Assembly (NCBI GenBank): GCA_903849645.1
Contig: CAINJJ010000009.1
Span: 124,001-188,000 of the forward strand
Direction: 5' to 3'
Source of the DNA: an uncultured Acidobacteriaceae bacterium
GTDB taxonomy: Bacteria; Acidobacteriota; Terriglobia; Terriglobales; Acidobacteriaceae
Length of the DNA: 64,000 nucleotides
Of the stretch, positions 61,129 through 64,000 are shown one piece after another. The notes beneath the pieces are model-generated. The model was not told where the DNA came from and did not search any database. It was given only the letters and a program-made list of their open reading frames with translations. Every line of letters starts with the position of its first letter. Position 1 is the stretch's first letter. Position numbers and translations under genes: made by a program.

Positions 61129-62877
61129 ATGCGGATGCGGTTCTTGATTCCCGGATTGTGCGCGGCTGCCTGGTGCCTGGCGGGTGTCGGACAATCGCGG
61201 CCCGGTTGCCAGGGCCCCGACGCTCTTGAAGCAAGGGTCAGGGAGCACCCCACAGCGAAGAACTGGGCCGCCCTGGGAGGGTGGTTCGGGGAACAGCAGC
61301 GATTTTCGTGCGCAATACCCGCGTTTGAAGCAGCGGTGCGGCTGGAGCCTGGCTCGGCGGGTTATCACTATTACCTGGGACTCGCGTTGAATTCGGCGAG
61401 CCAGCCGATGGCCGCGGTCAAGGAGCTCAAAGAGTCGATTCGGCTGGACTCGCACCAGGTCCAGCCCCGACTGCTTGAAGGCGTGCTATTGAATCAAGCC
61501 GGCCAGACCGCCGAGGCCGAGGAGGCATGGGAGGGCGCACTGCGTCTGGACCCTGGCTCTGTGATGGCGTTGGACTGGCTGGCCAAGGCGCGGATCGCGG
61601 AAGGCCAGTTTGAAGCGGCTATCGATCTGCTCAGCACGGCGCCGGCAGACGAGGAACTGACCCTCGATCTGGCGCTGGCCTATTCACGCTCAAACCAGTT
61701 CGACAAAGCCGGCGAAACGGTGCGCGAGGCGCTGAAGCACAAGCCCGGCGACCCTCGCCTGAGTTCCGCGCTGGCGACCATCTACGTGCAATCACACCGA
61801 AACCAGGATGCGACCGCGCTGCTGGCGGAGACCCTGCGGCAGCATCCCCACAATGCGGAGATTGAACTGCTGTATCTGCAGGTGCTGGTGATGCAGGCGG
61901 ACGGCGCAACGGCAAGGCCGCTGGCTGAAAAGATGCTGGCAGAGCATCCAAAGAGCTTTGATGCACTCTATTTGATCGGAGTTCTGGAGAGCGACGCACA
62001 GGAGTATCCCGCCGCCGTGGAACACCTGAAAGCGGCGGTGGCGTTGAACCCGAATCACTATGACACGCGCTACAACCTGGGCGTGGCGCTGGCGCATCTG
62101 CAGCAGAACGAGGCAGCGCGCGAACAACTGCAGAAGGCGGCGGAGCTGAATCCTGGCGAGGCCGAGGGACATTTTCACCTGGCCCAGGTGTTGAAGGCGC
62201 TGGGCAGAGCCGCCGAGGCGCAATCGGAACTCAAGCGCTTTCAGGAGCAGCAGCAGGCAACCGTCAAGCTGGCGCTGAGCCAGACCAAATCCGGACAGGC
62301 GGCCCAGGCGATGAAAGATGGCCATGCAGTGGAGGCGGTGAGTCTATATCGCGAGGCGATCGAAGCGGAGCCGCAGGATGCGATTCTGCAATACAATCTG
62401 GCGCTGGCGCTGGACCGCAGCGGAACCCAGATAGCAGACAGTGCGGCGCAAGAGAAGGCGGCTCTCACAAGGGCAATCGAGCTGCAGCCTGGGTTTGCCG
62501 CAGCGGGCAACCTGCTAGGAATGCTGGAGGCGCAGGCCGGAGATACAGCGGCAGCGGAGCGGCACTTTCGCGATGCCCTGGCCGCGGTGCCTCGCTTTGC
62601 CGAGGCTTCAAACAACCTGGGGACTCTTCTTGGCCAGCAAGGGCGCGATACGGAAGCGGAGGTGCGCTTCCGTGCGGCGGTCTCGGCGAATCCGCGCTAT
62701 ACGCAGGCATGGTTGAACCTGGCCGCGACCCTGGCGAGCCAGTCGCGGTTCGCGGAAGCGAATGAAGCGGTGGAGAGCGCATTGAAGCTCGATCAACAGA
62801 ACTCCGAAGCGCTGCAATTGAAGCGGATGCTGGACAAGGCGACCGGCGGCGCGAGCACGGGCAAGGCCCTGCAATAA
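61129..62877 (+). CDS. Exported TPR protein
   Basis: 582 residues from ATG 61129 (AGGA 6 nt upstream, overlapping the stop region of the kinase gene). A signal peptide (RFLIPGLCAAAWCLAGVGQS) is followed by about 14 TPR units through the entire length (for example SAGYHYYLGLALNSASQPMAAVKELKESIRLD and HYDTRYNLGVALAHLQQNEAAREQLQKAAELNP). It is likely a periplasmic scaffold. The last TPRs resemble those of the 52421 gene (TLASQSRFAEA against TLASESRFAEA). It is co-transcribed with the kinase and the next gene (4-bp gap). Confidence 0.88.
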   Translation: MRMRFLIPGLCAAAWCLAGVGQSRPGCQGPDALEARVREHPTAKNWAALGGWFGEQQRFSCAIPAFEAAVRLEPGSAGYHYYLGLALNSASQPMAAVKELKESIRLDSHQVQPRLLEGVLLNQAGQTAEAEEAWEGALRLDPGSVMALDWLAKARIAEGQFEAAIDLLSTAPADEELTLDLALAYSRSNQFDKAGETVREALKHKPGDPRLSSALATIYVQSHRNQDATALLAETLRQHPHNAEIELLYLQVLVMQADGATARPLAEKMLAEHPKSFDALYLIGVLESDAQEYPAAVEHLKAAVALNPNHYDTRYNLGVALAHLQQNEAAREQLQKAAELNPGEAEGHFHLAQVLKALGRAAEAQSELKRFQEQQQATVKLALSQTKSGQAAQAMKDGHAVEAVSLYREAIEAEPQDAILQYNLALALDRSGTQIADSAAQEKAALTRAIELQPGFAAAGNLLGMLEAQAGDTAAAERHFRDALAAVPRFAEASNNLGTLLGQQGRDTEAEVRFRAAVSANPRYTQAWLNLAATLASQSRFAEANEAVESALKLDQQNSEALQLKRMLDKATGGASTGKALQ

Positions 62878-62881
62878 CGAT

Positions 62882-64000
62882 ATGATGCCCAATCGCAAAC
62901 CTGCTTGCTGGTCGCGGCGCAGAGTGCTGCAGACCGGAGCCCTCGCGGCGGTTCCCGCATTGGCGGCCGGCCGATTGATTGCCGCTGAAGCCGCGGCGGC
63001 AGCGCCTTTTTCGCGTCTGACGGATGTGGCGGCGCAGGCCGGCCTCACGCTGCCGATGGTCTATGGCGACCCCAAGCAAGTTACTTACATTGTGGAGTCG
63101 ATGGGAGGAGGATGCGCCTTCTTTGACTACGACAACGATGGTTGGATGGACATCTTCCTTGTGGGCGGGCGCACACTGGAAGGCACGCCGCCGGGGTCGG
63201 GCAACCGTCTGTATCACAACAATCGCGACGGCGCATTCACCGACGTAACTGCGAAAGCAGGCCTTTCCGATCCCGGATGGGGTGTGGGCGTGTGCGTGGG
63301 CGACTACAACAACGATGGCTTTGAAGACCTGTTCGTCACCTACTACGGCCGGAACCGGCTCTACCGCAACAACGGCGATGGAACGTTCACTGACGAGACG
63401 GCCAAGGCAGGACTCCTGCACCCCGGCACTCGATTCGGCGCGGGATGCACGTTCCTGGACTACAACCGCGACGGCCACCTGGATTTGTTTGTTTCCAACT
63501 ATGTGGAGATTGACCTGGCGACGGCCCCCAGGCCCAGCGTGCAGGTGGCTACCTGTTCCTATCAGGGAGTCGCGGTCTACTGCGGTCCGCGAGGTTTGCC
63601 GCTGCCAACTCATGCGCTTTACCGCAATAACGGGGACGGCACTTTTACGGATGTTTCGAAGGCGGCCGGTATCGATTCAGTGCGCACATCGTATGGGTTG
63701 ACGGCGGTTGCGATGGACGTGGATGAAGACGGCTGGCCGGACATTGTGGTGGCCTGCGACTCGACACCTGGCCTGCTGTTGTTGAACAACCACGACGGCA
63801 CATTTCGTGAAGAGGCGCTGGGGCGCGGCTTGGCAGTGAGCGGCGACGGGCAGGCCATGGCGGGAATGGGCGTTGCGCCGGGAGACTATGACCTCGATGG
63901 ACACATTGACATCTTCAGGACGCACTACCAGGTGCAGTCGAGCGGGCTTTACCGTGCGCTCGGCAAGGGCGATTTTGACGATGTCTCTACCGCGGCTGGT
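62882..64000 (+). CDS. Tat-exported FG-GAP/VCBS repeat protein (CRTAC/ASPIC type), partial
   Basis: The frame from ATG 62882 stays open to the end of the window (373 codons), so the C terminus is missing. A twin-arginine signal is present (SRRRVLQTGALAAVPALAA). FG-GAP/VCBS blades carry calcium-loop-like motifs: FFDYDNDGWMDIFLVGG, VGDYNNDGFEDLFVTYY, FLDYNRDGHLDLFVSNY, MDVDEDGWPDIVVACD and GDYDLDGHIDIFRTHY, each followed by LYxNNGDGTFTD. The C-terminal ASPIC/UnbV domain usual in this family would lie beyond 64000. It is the third gene of the ROK-TPR-FG-GAP operon. Confidence 0.9.
   Translation, partial: MMPNRKPACWSRRRVLQTGALAAVPALAAGRLIAAEAAAAAPFSRLTDVAAQAGLTLPMVYGDPKQVTYIVESMGGGCAFFDYDNDGWMDIFLVGGRTLEGTPPGSGNRLYHNNRDGAFTDVTAKAGLSDPGWGVGVCVGDYNNDGFEDLFVTYYGRNRLYRNNGDGTFTDETAKAGLLHPGTRFGAGCTFLDYNRDGHLDLFVSNYVEIDLATAPRPSVQVATCSYQGVAVYCGPRGLPLPTHALYRNNGDGTFTDVSKAAGIDSVRTSYGLTAVAMDVDEDGWPDIVVACDSTPGLLLLNNHDGTFREEALGRGLAVSGDGQAMAGMGVAPGDYDLDGHIDIFRTHYQVQSSGLYRALGKGDFDDVSTAAG

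Overview
The window looks like chromosomal DNA of a GC-rich Acidobacteriota bacterium of the Terriglobia/Acidobacteriaceae type. This rests on two very large Oar-like TonB-dependent receptors with an N-terminal carboxypeptidase-regulatory domain, a CRTAC/ASPIC-type FG-GAP protein, a PEP-CTERM protein, a PASTA protein, dispersed palindromic repeats and many housekeeping genes in a typical order. Assignment is by protein families only; no 16S gene is present.

Layout. 0-3.2 kb: heat-shock genes hrcA, grpE, dnaJ (no dnaK). 3.2-4.2 kb: a FitAB/VapBC-like toxin-antitoxin pair and tRNA-Ala(CGC). 4.3-9.6 kb: a flavin-binding oxidase-like protein, rho, rpoZ, two paralogous small membrane proteins and the ComM-like ATPase. 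9.7-17.4 kb: L-serine dehydratase, CPBP protease, a 24-codon Lys/Ala peptide gene with its own promoter and terminator, rsmE, a UxaA-type dehydratase, an aquaglyceroporin and a purine nucleoside permease. 17.5-23.2 kb: a TonB-dependent receptor broken by one in-frame TAA, then an exported SAM-hydrolase-family protein and an exported isoaspartyl peptidase. 23.2-30.7 kb: a frameshifted DUF4160/DUF2442 pair, rubrerythrin, S41 protease, SurA-like PPIase, YhaM-like nuclease and a permuted papain-fold protein. 30.9-32.4 kb: two more toxin-antitoxin modules next to an EVE-domain gene whose 3' end is duplicated. 32.9-43.1 kb: aroC, def-fmt-rsmB, UPF0303, PASTA, OsmC, a CDF transporter, menG/ubiE and aroB. 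43.3-51.1 kb: PEP-CTERM and Gly/His-rich exported proteins, nadB, bacteriohemerythrin, an HD-GYP response regulator, a pterin dehydratase, a small membrane protein and a PCYCGC-type protein.

51.3-64 kb is a coherent nutrient-acquisition locus: a secreted beta-sandwich-like protein, a PD40-CxxCH-TPR protein, a LacI-family regulator, an intact TonB-dependent receptor, a ROK sugar kinase, an exported TPR protein and a Tat-exported FG-GAP protein that runs off the end. Four matches to TGRKANCGYTATCA (centred on CG, as LacI-family operators are) lie next to the promoters of the secreted protein, the receptor and the kinase. This makes a small local regulon likely. At the left border of this locus the strand composition switches from C-rich to G-rich on the + strand regardless of gene direction.

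Other themes: at least two families of dispersed intergenic repeats, one copy sitting in frame inside rsmB; and eight genes with a -10-like hexamer 6-9 nt before the start codon and no clear Shine-Dalgarno, suggesting leaderless transcripts. All function calls come from reading motifs; no database search was run.
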